This document shows positions 20,001-28,187 of a stretch of DNA of 64,000 nucleotides, one piece after another. Location of the stretch: assembly GCF_940677205.1 (NCBI RefSeq), contig NZ_OW712331.1:1550001-1614000 (forward strand). Reading direction: 5' to 3'. The position numbers were made by a program, and so were the translations under genes. Each line of letters starts with the position of its first letter. The first letter of the stretch is position 1. Under the pieces are notes generated by a model, which saw only the letters and a program-made list of their open reading frames with translations, was not told the DNA's origin and searched no databases. The stretch comes from [Clostridium] colinum. Lineage in GTDB: Bacteria; Bacillota; Clostridia; Lachnospirales; CAG-274.

Positions 20001-20393
20001 ATCTTGTTTTTTATCCGATATAATTTCTTTTTCTTCTCCTTTAAAAATGGATAATCTTATTACTTCAGATTTTATTTTGCCTTTATTATCTCTCTTAAAT
20101 TGTCTAATTATTTCATAAAAAATTTCCTCTTTCCCCTCTTTTATAGAAAAAATAAACTCTACTTTAGCATTATTTCTATTAAGATTTAAAAAGTCGCCAT
20201 TTCCTGCCTTACCATCATATCGTACTATTTTACCATATAAAGCTAACGTAATAGCATCTATTATAGTAGACTTACCACTTCCTGTATCTCCGAATATACC
20301 AAATATTCCTTTCTCTAAAATTTTAGAGAAATCTATTTCTTGAGTTTTATCAAAACTATTTATACCTGTTATTTTAAGCATCTGTGGTTTCAT
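17040..20393 (-). CDS. sbcC: Exonuclease subunit SbcC (Rad50-like SMC ATPase)
   Basis: An 1117-residue SMC-like protein: N-terminal Walker A GDTGSGKSTI (about 35-44), long Lys/Glu/Asn-rich coiled coils, a zinc hook CPLC at residues 545-548, and C-terminal ABC signature SLSGGEVFMASL with Walker B FFLDEGFGTLD. With SbcD it forms the Mre11-Rad50-type nuclease that cleaves hairpins and processes DNA ends. It overlaps the 3' end of sbcD by 20 bp. The gene is extremely A-rich on the coding strand, as expected for long coiled coils in this genome. Confidence 0.95.
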   Translation of the reverse strand: MKPQMLKITGINSFDKTQEIDFSKILEKGIFGIFGDTGSGKSTIIDAITLALYGKIVRYDGKAGNGDFLNLNRNNAKVEFIFSIKEGKEEIFYEIIRQFKRDNKGKIKSEVIRLSIFKGEEKEIISDKKQDTENKIVDIIGLSYEDFTKAVVLPQGKFSDFLMLENTDKRKMLQRIFGLEKYGDRLKDKINEKKSIQENIVENLKKEIEIYGSVYIEDIEKEKEALKEKENILTDINKNIKKIEEEEKYFINVLNIKNEYLDYNNKLQELIPYKQTVLDFENKLNFILEAEKISPYILELDTMKNQNKFILENLNKLNNKFSNIKNDYDSIEKEYNYCKNKKDEEKPKLDKIKQDLELCISFINEKNVLEQELYHIEDLLKNSVKNKKDYKNKIVEIENKKDLLKKEIDDIILFNQKNKIDNNLKEAFKNAIDLKNEQNNINTKIEDIKININLNKKKIDENEVNIKKIKQNILYIENIIKKIVINNVHKLENDIIYNNNIVEQKINENSIIEQEIENLNIQIKIQENKEVLQNLAKNLLENKPCPLCGSINHPNPIKVILDNIIDTLINKKINKENQIKENTKYINNLNLENNIIHKIIEDLKVIGKKYFIKDYQDFNDEYVFNNNEILPNIYKYEEEFKENEKQLNMFIISNENILNFIDEKNEEVAKNNKLIEDIANKLEHYYNILKTDDFYKEYENMLIIEKQINENNDKYLSINKELEDIDSKNSNIIESLNKLEKEEVLLLTKKEQKQDNINNLMIKINQLSYDKNPQEYILIIEKDINKILEAEEKYKILFEKILNEKNELEKCINENLIKIKINEDNIQKKEMYIDEFIQKSIFKNKLEILENYKEIEKKDFYAQKVKSYQEKVDNYTFNIKRLEKDFKNLDIKLDIEVDFLNEKIDNITNKKEELYKQNNIFIESITTLKINISQKEEILKKTEKISKLIKEEEKKLDILKELSDLNKAGAFVEFVANRHLKHIVLDASKRLFNMSQSKYSLELLDNSFVIKDNYNGGIVRSPRSLSGGEVFMASLSLALALSSKIQLKNKSPLEIFFLDEGFGTLDNNTLDTVINTLEQLQNSNISVGIITHVEEIKNRVQNKINVLASEDGAKVTI

Positions 20394-21609
20394 TTTCTTT
20401 CACCTCCTCTTTTTCTATCTCATCTAAAATATTTAAAAAAGTATCTAAAACTTCATCTGGAGCTTCTTTCCCTCTCTTATAAGTATAAAAATCTTTAAAT
20501 TCCTCTAAAATACTTTTCTCTTCTTCACATTCATAAATAACTTTTTCTTCTTCGCTTGTTTTTAATATAATACTTACAATATCTTTTTTAATTTCTCTTA
20601 AAGTTCTTATTTGTTCGCCTGTTATAAAGTTCTCTGTTAATATTTCAATAAATGTATAACTATCTTTGTTAGATACTTGTTCGCAATGTTGTAAAGCCTC
20701 TTCATAACTATTACATTTAAAAACATCTATTGGTTTATAATCTGTAAGAGGTACTTTTTTCAATATAGGTTGCTTATTAGCTTGTATATCTAAAACTAAT
20801 ACTACTTTTTCATAACCTACTTCACTTTGACTATATCTAATAGGTGAGCCAGAATAATAAGCCAAACAATCAGATTTTTTTACTTGTTGGCACCTATGTA
20901 AATGTCCTAATGCAACATATTGTGTTTTTTTAGGAAAAACTTTAGGGTCTATAGCATAAGTTCCACCTATAGATTGTATTTTTCTTTCACTATCTGTTTC
21001 TATACCACCTTTTACAAATAAATGTGATACAATAATATTTATGGTATCTTCTCCATAGTTTTTAGCCAAATTTTCTAAAATTTCTTTTATTTTATCAGAA
21101 AATTCTTTTTGCATATTTACTTCTTCATCACTTTTAAATATTACTTCATTAATATTTTTTTCCGTAATATACGGTATTGTTAAAAATACTGCCTTTTCTC
21201 CGTTTATTTCTATTTCAAAAAAACCTTCGCCAGACTTTGTTATTTTAAAATTCCCATAATCACCAACATTAGCAACTGTGTTTAACATACCTTGTATAAT
21301 AATACCAAATTCATATGCTAAGGGGCTAGGTGAAACTAGCTTGCTTGCGCTATCGTGGTTTCCAGATACTATAACAATAGGCCTTTTCCCATTTAATGAT
21401 AAACTTTTCATTGCTTTAAAAAATATTTTTTCTGCTAATATAGGTGGATTAGTTGTGTCATAAATATCTCCTGCTATTATTATTAAATCTATCTGCTCTT
21501 TATCACATATTTTTTCAAGCTCTTGTATAAATTTTTCTTGTTCTTCTATTCTGGAATATTTATCTAAATATTTTCCTAAATGCCAGTCTGAAGTATGCAA
21601 AATTTTCAA
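20374..21609 (-). CDS. sbcD: Exonuclease subunit SbcD (Mre11-like nuclease)
   Basis: A 411-residue metallophosphoesterase starting MKILHTSDWHLGK, with GDIYD, GNHDS and LGHLHR metal-binding motifs in order. It is the nuclease partner of SbcC, encoded immediately downstream. The start is TTG at 21607-21609 behind AGAGGTGA. The acidic C-terminal tail overlaps the start of sbcC, which suggests coupled translation. Confidence 0.95.
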   Translation of the reverse strand: MKILHTSDWHLGKYLDKYSRIEEQEKFIQELEKICDKEQIDLIIIAGDIYDTTNPPILAEKIFFKAMKSLSLNGKRPIVIVSGNHDSASKLVSPSPLAYEFGIIIQGMLNTVANVGDYGNFKITKSGEGFFEIEINGEKAVFLTIPYITEKNINEVIFKSDEEVNMQKEFSDKIKEILENLAKNYGEDTINIIVSHLFVKGGIETDSERKIQSIGGTYAIDPKVFPKKTQYVALGHLHRCQQVKKSDCLAYYSGSPIRYSQSEVGYEKVVLVLDIQANKQPILKKVPLTDYKPIDVFKCNSYEEALQHCEQVSNKDSYTFIEILTENFITGEQIRTLREIKKDIVSIILKTSEEEKVIYECEEEKSILEEFKDFYTYKRGKEAPDEVLDTFLNILDEIEKEEVKENETTDA

Positions 21610-21667
21610 AAAATCACCTCTTTTTCATTAAAATTTAATCTTATAATAAAATTAATAAATTTACAAA

Positions 21668-21691
21668 GGCTGTAGATAAAAATCTACAGCC
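21668..21691 (-). terminator. Terminator after the flagellar rod operon
   Basis: A perfect 10-bp stem GGCTGTAGAT / ATCTACAGCC with a 4-nt loop, followed on the minus strand by TTTGTAAATTT. It lies 6 bp after the stop of the FlgJ-like gene. Confidence 0.75.
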
Positions 21692-21696
21692 CAATT

Positions 21697-22071
21697 TTAT
21701 GCTTCTATATCCATTGCATTACTTTGCTTGTTAAGTTGTTTATACATCATATCTGCTAAACCAATACCACCTTGGTTAGCCATTTTTTTTGTTAGCTCTT
21801 GGTCTAACATTTCTTGAAACATTTTTTCTGCATTACTTTTTTGAAAAATACCCTCATTAGATATAACAGTTTTTCTCATAGATTTAAACATCATATTTAA
21901 AAAATAGCTTTCAAATTGTACACAAGCCTTTTTAAGTTCTTCATCTTCCCCGCTTTGTATTGCATTGTTAAGAGTATTTTTAAAATTATCTGTTTCAACC
22001 TCTGTTTTTATAGTAGTACTTAAATTTAATACATTTTGTCCATTTACTGCAGATACATTGTTTAAGCTCAT
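21697..22071 (-). CDS. flgJ: Rod-binding protein, FlgJ N-terminal type
   Basis: A 124-residue protein matching the rod-binding domain of FlgJ (CVQFESYFLNMMFKSMRKTV about 50-69, then FQEMLDQELTKKMANQGGIGLADMMYKQL). FlgJ helps assemble the flagellar rod in the periplasmic or wall zone. The muramidase domain of enterobacterial FlgJ is absent, as is normal in many Firmicutes. I prefer ATG 22071, with GAGGTGG upstream, over the GTG at 22080 that lies inside that binding site. It is the last gene of mbl-flgF-flgG-flgJ. Confidence 0.85.
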   Translation of the reverse strand: MSLNNVSAVNGQNVLNLSTTIKTEVETDNFKNTLNNAIQSGEDEELKKACVQFESYFLNMMFKSMRKTVISNEGIFQKSNAEKMFQEMLDQELTKKMANQGGIGLADMMYKQLNKQSNAMDIEA

Positions 22072-22089
22072 TTTATCCACCTCTAATTA

Positions 22090-22899
22090 CTATTTTTTAA
22101 GGTTATTAGCTTGTTGTAACATTTCATCAGAAGTTGTTATGGCTTTAGAATTAAGCTCATATGCTCTTTGAGCAACAATTAAACTAATCATTTCTTCTGC
22201 TATATTAACGTTTGACATTTCTAAAAAACCTTGAGCTAACTTACTTTTAACAACTTCTCCATCACTTTCTAACACAGCCTCACCAGAAGCCGGAGTTGTT
22301 CTGTATAAGTTACCACCTATAGCTTCTAACCCTTGTGGATTAGCAAACTGTACTAAACCTATAGTAACACCTAAATCTTCTTGTTTACCATTTTGCATAT
22401 AGCTTATAGCTCCATTAGGTCCTATAATAATATCTTGTACTGATACATTTTGTGGTAAAGTTACAGGTTCACCATCTGTATTTAAAACATAATAACCCTC
22501 AGATGTAACTAAATTGTTTTGTCCATCACCTAAGCTTACTTTAAAGCTACCGTCTCTTGTGTATGATACTTCTTCTTCACCAGTTTTTATCATAAAGAAA
22601 CCTTGACCTTCTATTGCTAAGTCTGTTTTTACCTCTGTTCTTTCAATACTACCTTGAGAAAACATTCTACTTGTAGCTATAGGTTTTACCCCTAACCCAA
22701 CTTGTAAGTTTAAAGGTTTACCAGTATCTGCTTCATCAAGAGATGCTCTCTCCATAGTTTGATATAATAAACTTTTAAACTCTGCTCTTTCTTTTTTATA
22801 AGATGTAGTATCTACATTAGATATATTATTAGATATAGTATCTACATTTAATTGCTGTGCATTCATACCAGATGCCGCAGTCCATAAAGAACGCATCAT
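22090..22899 (-). CDS. flgG: Flagellar basal-body rod protein FlgG (FlhP-like)
   Basis: A 269-residue rod/hook-family protein with N-terminal SLWTAASGMNAQQLNVDTISNNISNVDT motif characters (residues 4-31), a middle domain with YTRDGSF, and a C-terminal heptad-rich QGFLEMSNVNIAEEMISLIVAQRAYELNSK. These proteins polymerise in the distal rod. Together with the preceding paralogue and mbl it matches the Bacillus mbl-flhO-flhP order. Confidence 0.9.
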   Translation of the reverse strand: MMRSLWTAASGMNAQQLNVDTISNNISNVDTTSYKKERAEFKSLLYQTMERASLDEADTGKPLNLQVGLGVKPIATSRMFSQGSIERTEVKTDLAIEGQGFFMIKTGEEEVSYTRDGSFKVSLGDGQNNLVTSEGYYVLNTDGEPVTLPQNVSVQDIIIGPNGAISYMQNGKQEDLGVTIGLVQFANPQGLEAIGGNLYRTTPASGEAVLESDGEVVKSKLAQGFLEMSNVNIAEEMISLIVAQRAYELNSKAITTSDEMLQQANNLKK

Positions 22900-22916
22900 A
22901 ATTTTCTACCCCCTAA

Positions 22917-23690
22917 CTACTTTCTAGCTATATCATTAACAGCTTTTCCTAAAACAGTATCATGTGTTTGTATCATTTTTTGGTTAAGCTCATAAACTCT
23001 AGATACGTTTATCATATTAACCATTTCATTAACTATATTTACATTAGAACTTTCTATATGACTTTGCATAATAGTACCTTGAAAAGGTTTTTCAACGCTT
23101 TCATCTATTTTGTCATATAAATTGTCTCCATATTTTCTAAGGCTTTCTTTGTTTTCAAAATCAACAAGCTTTAGTCTATCTACAAACTCTCCATTAGCAT
23201 ATATATATCCATTTTCACTAATAGTAACATTACCATTAGGTATAACTATTCTACCATTTTCACCTAAAACATAATTACCTTCTTTTGTCATAAGCTCATT
23301 GTTTTGATTAAGAGTAAAAGACCCATCTCTAGTATATTTTTCTGTAACACTACCATCTTTATTAGCTACTTCTACTGTAAAAAACCCATCACCATTTATT
23401 GCCAAATCATAGGCTCCACCTGTTTTCTTCATAGCTCCTGTAGAAAAATCAGTGCTTACTTCTGTTACAAAATTACCAAGTGATACTTTACCTATGCTAT
23501 TGTCTCTTTTTATAAGACTTTTAGCTGGGTCATCAAATATTTTCATAAGTTTTTCTGAAAAAGATTGTACAACAGCAGTATCTTTTTTAAATGATGTATT
23601 ATCAACATTGGCTATATTATTAGTTATAACGTCCATATTGTTCATTTGAGTCATCATACCTATTGCCGATGTATATAAACCTCTATTCAA
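22917..23690 (-). CDS. flgF: Flagellar hook-basal body protein FlgF/FlhO-like
   Basis: A 257-residue paralogue of the downstream FlgG, with the N-terminal GLYTSAIGMMTQMNNMDV and NNIANVDN motifs, the YTRDGSF central motif, and a C-terminal ESSNVNIVNEMVNMINVSRVYELNQK. It is probably a proximal rod protein (FlgF) or FlhO. The start is TTG 23688-23690, with GGAGATGA formed by the end of mbl as ribosome binding site, so translation is probably coupled to mbl. Confidence 0.87.
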   Translation of the reverse strand: MNRGLYTSAIGMMTQMNNMDVITNNIANVDNTSFKKDTAVVQSFSEKLMKIFDDPAKSLIKRDNSIGKVSLGNFVTEVSTDFSTGAMKKTGGAYDLAINGDGFFTVEVANKDGSVTEKYTRDGSFTLNQNNELMTKEGNYVLGENGRIVIPNGNVTISENGYIYANGEFVDRLKLVDFENKESLRKYGDNLYDKIDESVEKPFQGTIMQSHIESSNVNIVNEMVNMINVSRVYELNQKMIQTHDTVLGKAVNDIARK

Positions 23691-23695
23691 TTAAA

Positions 23696-24730
23696 TCATC
23701 TCCATTTAAATAATTGTAATATTTTTTTGAAAAAGCTATTTCTAGCACTTTCAAATTTATTATTATATTCTATATATTGCCCTGTACCTAAAGCAACACA
23801 AGATAGAGCATCTTCTGCCAAAACAGCATTTATACCTGTTGCCTCTTTTATAGCTTTATCTAATCCGTATATTAAAGCTCCTCCACCTGTCATAACTATA
23901 CCTCGTTCATATATGTCTGAGGCTAGTTCTGGAGGTGTCTTTTCTAAAACTTTGTGTATTGTATCTATAATTGTATCTACTGGCTCTTTTAAAGCTTCAT
24001 ATAATTCTTCAGATGTAACATTTATTGTATTAGGTAGGCCTGTAACAAGGTTTCTTCCTCTTATGTCCATATTTACTGGTGCACTTCTTTTATAAACAGT
24101 TCCAACGTTAACTTTAAGCTCTTCTGCACTTTTTTCACCAATAAGAACATTATATTTTTTTCTAATATGTCTTATTATAGCTTCGTCAAAGTTATCCCCT
24201 GCTATTTTTAATGAGCTTTTTACAACAGCTCCACCAAGAGATATAACTGCAATATCTGTTGTTCCACCACCAATATCAACTATCATACTACCGCAAGCTC
24301 TAGTTATGTCTATACCTGAGCCAATGGCTGCAGCTATAGGCTCTTCTATTACAAATACTTCTCTAGCACCAGCTTCTTTTGTAGCATCTTTTACTGCTTT
24401 TTTTTCTACTTCAGTAACTTCAGAAGGCACACATACGGCTATTCTAGGCAACCTAGATGTTTTACCTATAACTTTTTTTATAAAGTATCTTAACATAATT
24501 TCTGTAACATTATAATCGGATATAACCCCTTCTCTAAGAGGCCTTATAACATTAACATTAGCAGGAGCTTTGCCTATCATTTGTTTAGCTTTTTCTCCCA
24601 CAGCGATAACCTCGTTATTACGTCTATCTATTGCAACAACAGAAGGTTCTTTCAAAACAATGCCTTGTCCTTTTATATATATTAGTACACTAGATGTGCC
24701 TAAATCAATCCCTATATCAGAACCAAACAT
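23696..24730 (-). CDS. mbl: MreB paralogue Mbl
   Basis: A 344-residue bacterial actin with GIDLGTSSVLIY (7-18), DIGGGTTDIAVISLGG and TGGGALIYGLD. It is a second MreB family member, distinct from the copy at 1464-2501. Linkage to two flagellar rod genes is the Bacillus mbl-flhO-flhP arrangement, so Mbl is the better name. A TATAAT-like -10 sequence lies about 40 bp before the start. It is likely to steer cell-wall synthesis alongside MreB. Confidence 0.9.
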   Translation of the reverse strand: MFGSDIGIDLGTSSVLIYIKGQGIVLKEPSVVAIDRRNNEVIAVGEKAKQMIGKAPANVNVIRPLREGVISDYNVTEIMLRYFIKKVIGKTSRLPRIAVCVPSEVTEVEKKAVKDATKEAGAREVFVIEEPIAAAIGSGIDITRACGSMIVDIGGGTTDIAVISLGGAVVKSSLKIAGDNFDEAIIRHIRKKYNVLIGEKSAEELKVNVGTVYKRSAPVNMDIRGRNLVTGLPNTINVTSEELYEALKEPVDTIIDTIHKVLEKTPPELASDIYERGIVMTGGGALIYGLDKAIKEATGINAVLAEDALSCVALGTGQYIEYNNKFESARNSFFKKILQLFKWR

Positions 24731-24899
24731 TAAACTTTCTCCTTTTGTCTTATATATTAATATATCGTCTTTATTATATCATTTTCTTAACACAATTTAA
24801 AGTATTTTTTATATTTTTAATATTTTTTTAACATTTTTGTTATTATTAATACTAGTATTGCAAATAAATAACAAAATAGTATTTATTTGCAATAAACTA

Positions 24900-25120
24900 T
24901 TAATAATCAGGCTAAAAATAAAATTTTTTAAACTAATTTTTTTCATTTTTATGATTTGCATAAAAATTCTAATCACAAAATGGTACTTTGCATCGGATTG
25001 TATAAAAAACTAAAATTTTAGTAACTTTTAGTCTTTGTACAAAAAAATTAACTTTTTTCATACAGTATCTAAAAAAATAATATTGTTATTTTTTGAAATG
25101 GTGTAGACTTTGCCTACAAT
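24900..25120 (+). repeat. Dispersed intergenic repeat, copy A (221 bp)
   Basis: Fills most of the 403-bp gene-free stretch between mbl and aspS. It shares with copies B, C and D an ordered set of blocks: TTAATAATCA start, ATTTTTAT, TAAAAATTCTAATCACAA, a CTTTGCxTCGG block, TTTTTTCATACAG, an AAAAAATAA / TTATTTTTT hairpin, and a final GTGTAGAC...CCTACA hairpin that is partly decayed here. The hairpin end abuts the aspS stop. The flank GATTAATAATTC after the element partly mirrors the start, hinting at terminal inverted repeats. No open frame is visible in it. Confidence 0.8.
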
Positions 25121-25133
25121 CTGATTAATAATT

Positions 25134-26915
25134 CTACTCTTCTATTTTTTTAATATCTATCATAAGCTCTTCTAACTGTTTTTTATCTACAAAATTAGGA
25201 GCGTCTGCTAAAGGACAAGAAGCATCTTTTACTTTTGGAAAAGCTATAACATCTCTTAAGCTATCACTACCAGATAAAAGCATAACTATCCTATCTAAAC
25301 CTAATGCAAGTCCACCGTGAGGAGGTGCTCCATATTTAAATGCATCTATTAAAAATCCAAATCTTTCGTTAGCATCTTCTTTAGTAAATCCTAAACATTT
25401 AAACATTTTTTCTTGTAGCTTACTTTGATATATTCTAAGGCTACCACCACCAAGCTCATAACCATTTAAAACTAAATCATAAGCTATAGCTCTTGCTTTT
25501 TCTGGGTTTGTTTCTAACAAGTCAATATCTTCTTCCATTGGCATAGTAAATGGGTGGTGTTTTGCAACATATCTTTTCTCTTCTTCATCATATTCAAAAA
25601 GAGGAAATTCTGTAACCCATAAAAATCTATAATCATCTTTATTAGTAAGTTCAAGTCTTTTAGCCATTTCAAGCCTTAAAGCACCTAATGCATCAAAAAC
25701 AATATTATCTTTATCTGCACAAATTAAAATTAAATCTCCTTTTTCTGCTCCAAAAGCCTCTGCTATTTCTTTAAGCTTATTATCATCAAAAAACTTACCT
25801 ATACTTGTTTTAAATGTACCATCTTCATTTAAACCTAACCACGCTAAGCCTTTTGCTCTGTATGTTTTAGCAAGCTCTACAAGGCTATCTATTTGCTTTC
25901 TTGGCATAGAACAAGCACCTTTTGCATTTATACCTCTTACACTGCCTCCAGATGTTATAGCATTTTCAAATACACCAAAATCACTTCCTGCTACGAGATT
26001 TGTAATATTAGTAAGTTCCATACCAAATCTAATATCTGGTTTATCTGAGCCAAATTTTTCCATAGCTTCTTTATAAGGCATTCTTTCAAAAGGTATTTGT
26101 ATGTCTATTCCCTTTGTTTCTTTTAATATTGTTTGCATAAGTCTTTCATTTAAACTCATTATTTCTTCTTCATAAATAAATGAAAGCTCCATATCAACTT
26201 GAGTAAACTCTGGCTGTCTGTCTGCCCTTAAATCTTCATCTCTAAAACATTTTACAATTTGAAAATATTTATCAAAGCCTGAAGCCATTAAAAGTTGTTT
26301 AAATATTTGAGGTGATTGAGGTAAGGCATAAAATTCTCCAGGGTGAACACGGCTTGGAACAAGATAATCTCTAGCACCTTCTGGTGTAGATTTTGTTAAA
26401 AATGGTGTTTCTATTTCTAAAAAGCCTTCATTGTCTAAAAATCTTCTAACAGATTGAGCTATGTTGTGCCTTAAAATTAAATTTTTAGCAACACTAGGTC
26501 TTCTAAGGTCCAAATATCTATATTTAAGTCTTAAATCTGTGCTTACGTTAACACTATCTTCTATTTGGAAAGGAGGTGTTTCAGATTCAGATAAAATCTC
26601 CATTTCATCTATTAAAACTTCCACTTTACCTGTTTCCATATCTGGATTAATATTTTCTTCTGTTCTAGCTACTACCTTACCTTTAATAGCTACTACATAT
26701 TCTGGCTTTAGCTCTTTATCTTTTTTTATAACTTCTTCAGAATTAGTATCTTGATTTACAACTGCTTGTACAATACCTGTTCTATCTCTTAATAAAATAA
26801 AAGAAAAATGACTAAACACACGTTTACGGCTAACCCAACCCATAAGGGTTACCTCTTTACCTATCATATTTTCTTTTATTTCTCCACAATAATTTGTTCT
26901 TTTAAAGCCTTTCAT
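25134..26915 (-). CDS. aspS: Aspartyl-tRNA synthetase
   Basis: A 593-residue class II synthetase: N-terminal OB-fold anticodon-binding domain (GWVSRKRVFSHFSFILLRDRTG about 26-47), motif 2 FRDEDLRADRQPEFTQ, the GAD insertion domain, and motif 3 GLALGLDRIVMLL. It charges tRNA-Asp; whether it is discriminating or also acts on tRNA-Asn was not resolved here. It lies 12 bp after hisS in the same operon. Confidence 0.97.
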   Translation of the reverse strand: MKGFKRTNYCGEIKENMIGKEVTLMGWVSRKRVFSHFSFILLRDRTGIVQAVVNQDTNSEEVIKKDKELKPEYVVAIKGKVVARTEENINPDMETGKVEVLIDEMEILSESETPPFQIEDSVNVSTDLRLKYRYLDLRRPSVAKNLILRHNIAQSVRRFLDNEGFLEIETPFLTKSTPEGARDYLVPSRVHPGEFYALPQSPQIFKQLLMASGFDKYFQIVKCFRDEDLRADRQPEFTQVDMELSFIYEEEIMSLNERLMQTILKETKGIDIQIPFERMPYKEAMEKFGSDKPDIRFGMELTNITNLVAGSDFGVFENAITSGGSVRGINAKGACSMPRKQIDSLVELAKTYRAKGLAWLGLNEDGTFKTSIGKFFDDNKLKEIAEAFGAEKGDLILICADKDNIVFDALGALRLEMAKRLELTNKDDYRFLWVTEFPLFEYDEEEKRYVAKHHPFTMPMEEDIDLLETNPEKARAIAYDLVLNGYELGGGSLRIYQSKLQEKMFKCLGFTKEDANERFGFLIDAFKYGAPPHGGLALGLDRIVMLLSGSDSLRDVIAFPKVKDASCPLADAPNFVDKKQLEELMIDIKKIEE

Positions 26916-26927
26916 TTTTAACCTCCA

Positions 26928-28187
26928 TTAGTTTAAAATTTCTGTTTCTAAATTAGATAAAGCTATTTCTCTTTGTTCACTTTTATCCATATCTTTTAAA
27001 TTTATTTTATCTGTTTCTATTTCATTATCTCCTATTATTACAACATATTTAGCATTTATTTTATCTGCATATTTAAGCTGAGCTTTTACACTTCTTTTTA
27101 CTATATCGTATTCTACATATACACCCTTTTGTCTTAAGCTATATGCTATTTGTTGGGCTTTTTTAAACCCTTCTTCTCCCATAGACCCTATATATATTTG
27201 TGGTCTATTTTCTTCTTCTATTTGCAATCCTTGTTCTTCCATAAGCATAAGTACACGCTCCATGCCCATACCAAACCCTACGGCTCCTGTAGCTTGTCCA
27301 CCACATTCTTTTATAAGATTATCATATCTTCCTCCGCCACAAATAGTGCTTTGTGAACCTAATTTATCAGATTTACAAACAAATTCAAATACTGTTTTTG
27401 TGTAATAATCAAGCCCTCTAACTATTTTACTATCTATTTCATAAGGTATTCCCATTATATCTAAATATGTTTTTAAATTTTCAAAATGTTTTTTACATTC
27501 TTCATCTAAATTATCTATAGTTGTTGGAGCTTCTTTTAAAGCTTCTTTACAGTTATTATTTTTACAATCTAATACTCTAAGAGGGTTTTTTTCATATCTT
27601 TGTTTACAATCATCACATAAATAATCAATTTTAGTTTCTACAAAAGATTTAAGCTTTTGATTATAATTTTTTCTACATTCATTACCCCCAAGGCTGTTTA
27701 GCTTTAATGTTACATCTTTAATTTTTAATCTTTTTAAAAGTTCATATACAAAAGATATAACCTCTGCATCACAGCTAGCATCAAATGTTCCAAATATTTC
27801 TACACCAAATTGATGAAATTGTTTAAATCTTCCTGCTTGGTTTCTTTCATCTCTAAAAGATGGTGCTATATAATATAATTTTGTAGGTTGTACATCTGCG
27901 CTTAAGCCATTTTCTAAATATGCTCTAACAGTACCTGACGTGCTTTCTGGCTTTAATGCATATTCTCGTTCTCCTCTATCTTTAAATGTAAACATTTCTT
28001 TTTGTACAACATCTGTTGTTTCCCCAACACCTCGTTCAAAAAGTTTTTTATATTCAAAAATAGGAGTTCTTATTTCTTGTATACCAAAGTTTTTACAAGC
28101 CTGTCTTATTTCATTTTCTAAAAATTGCCATTTATAAGCATCTTTACCAAAAATATCATTTGTACCCTTTGGCTTTTTTATTTTCAT
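26928..28187 (-). CDS. hisS: Histidyl-tRNA synthetase
   Basis: A 419-residue class II synthetase starting KKPKGTNDI, with motif 2 FRDERNQAGRFKQFHQFG, histidine-specific motif GLDYYTKTVFEF and motif 3 GFGMGMERVLMLM. A C-terminal anticodon-binding domain follows. It begins directly after the hemZ stop (TAA immediately followed by ATG), so its ribosome binding site GGGGAGA lies inside hemZ. The hisS-aspS pairing is common in Firmicutes. Confidence 0.97.
   Translation of the reverse strand: MKIKKPKGTNDIFGKDAYKWQFLENEIRQACKNFGIQEIRTPIFEYKKLFERGVGETTDVVQKEMFTFKDRGEREYALKPESTSGTVRAYLENGLSADVQPTKLYYIAPSFRDERNQAGRFKQFHQFGVEIFGTFDASCDAEVISFVYELLKRLKIKDVTLKLNSLGGNECRKNYNQKLKSFVETKIDYLCDDCKQRYEKNPLRVLDCKNNNCKEALKEAPTTIDNLDEECKKHFENLKTYLDIMGIPYEIDSKIVRGLDYYTKTVFEFVCKSDKLGSQSTICGGGRYDNLIKECGGQATGAVGFGMGMERVLMLMEEQGLQIEEENRPQIYIGSMGEEGFKKAQQIAYSLRQKGVYVEYDIVKRSVKAQLKYADKINAKYVVIIGDNEIETDKINLKDMDKSEQREIALSNLETEILN

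Noticed and set aside
24306-24515. Open frames antisense to mbl
   Set aside because: Shadows of the strongly conserved actin sequence in another frame.
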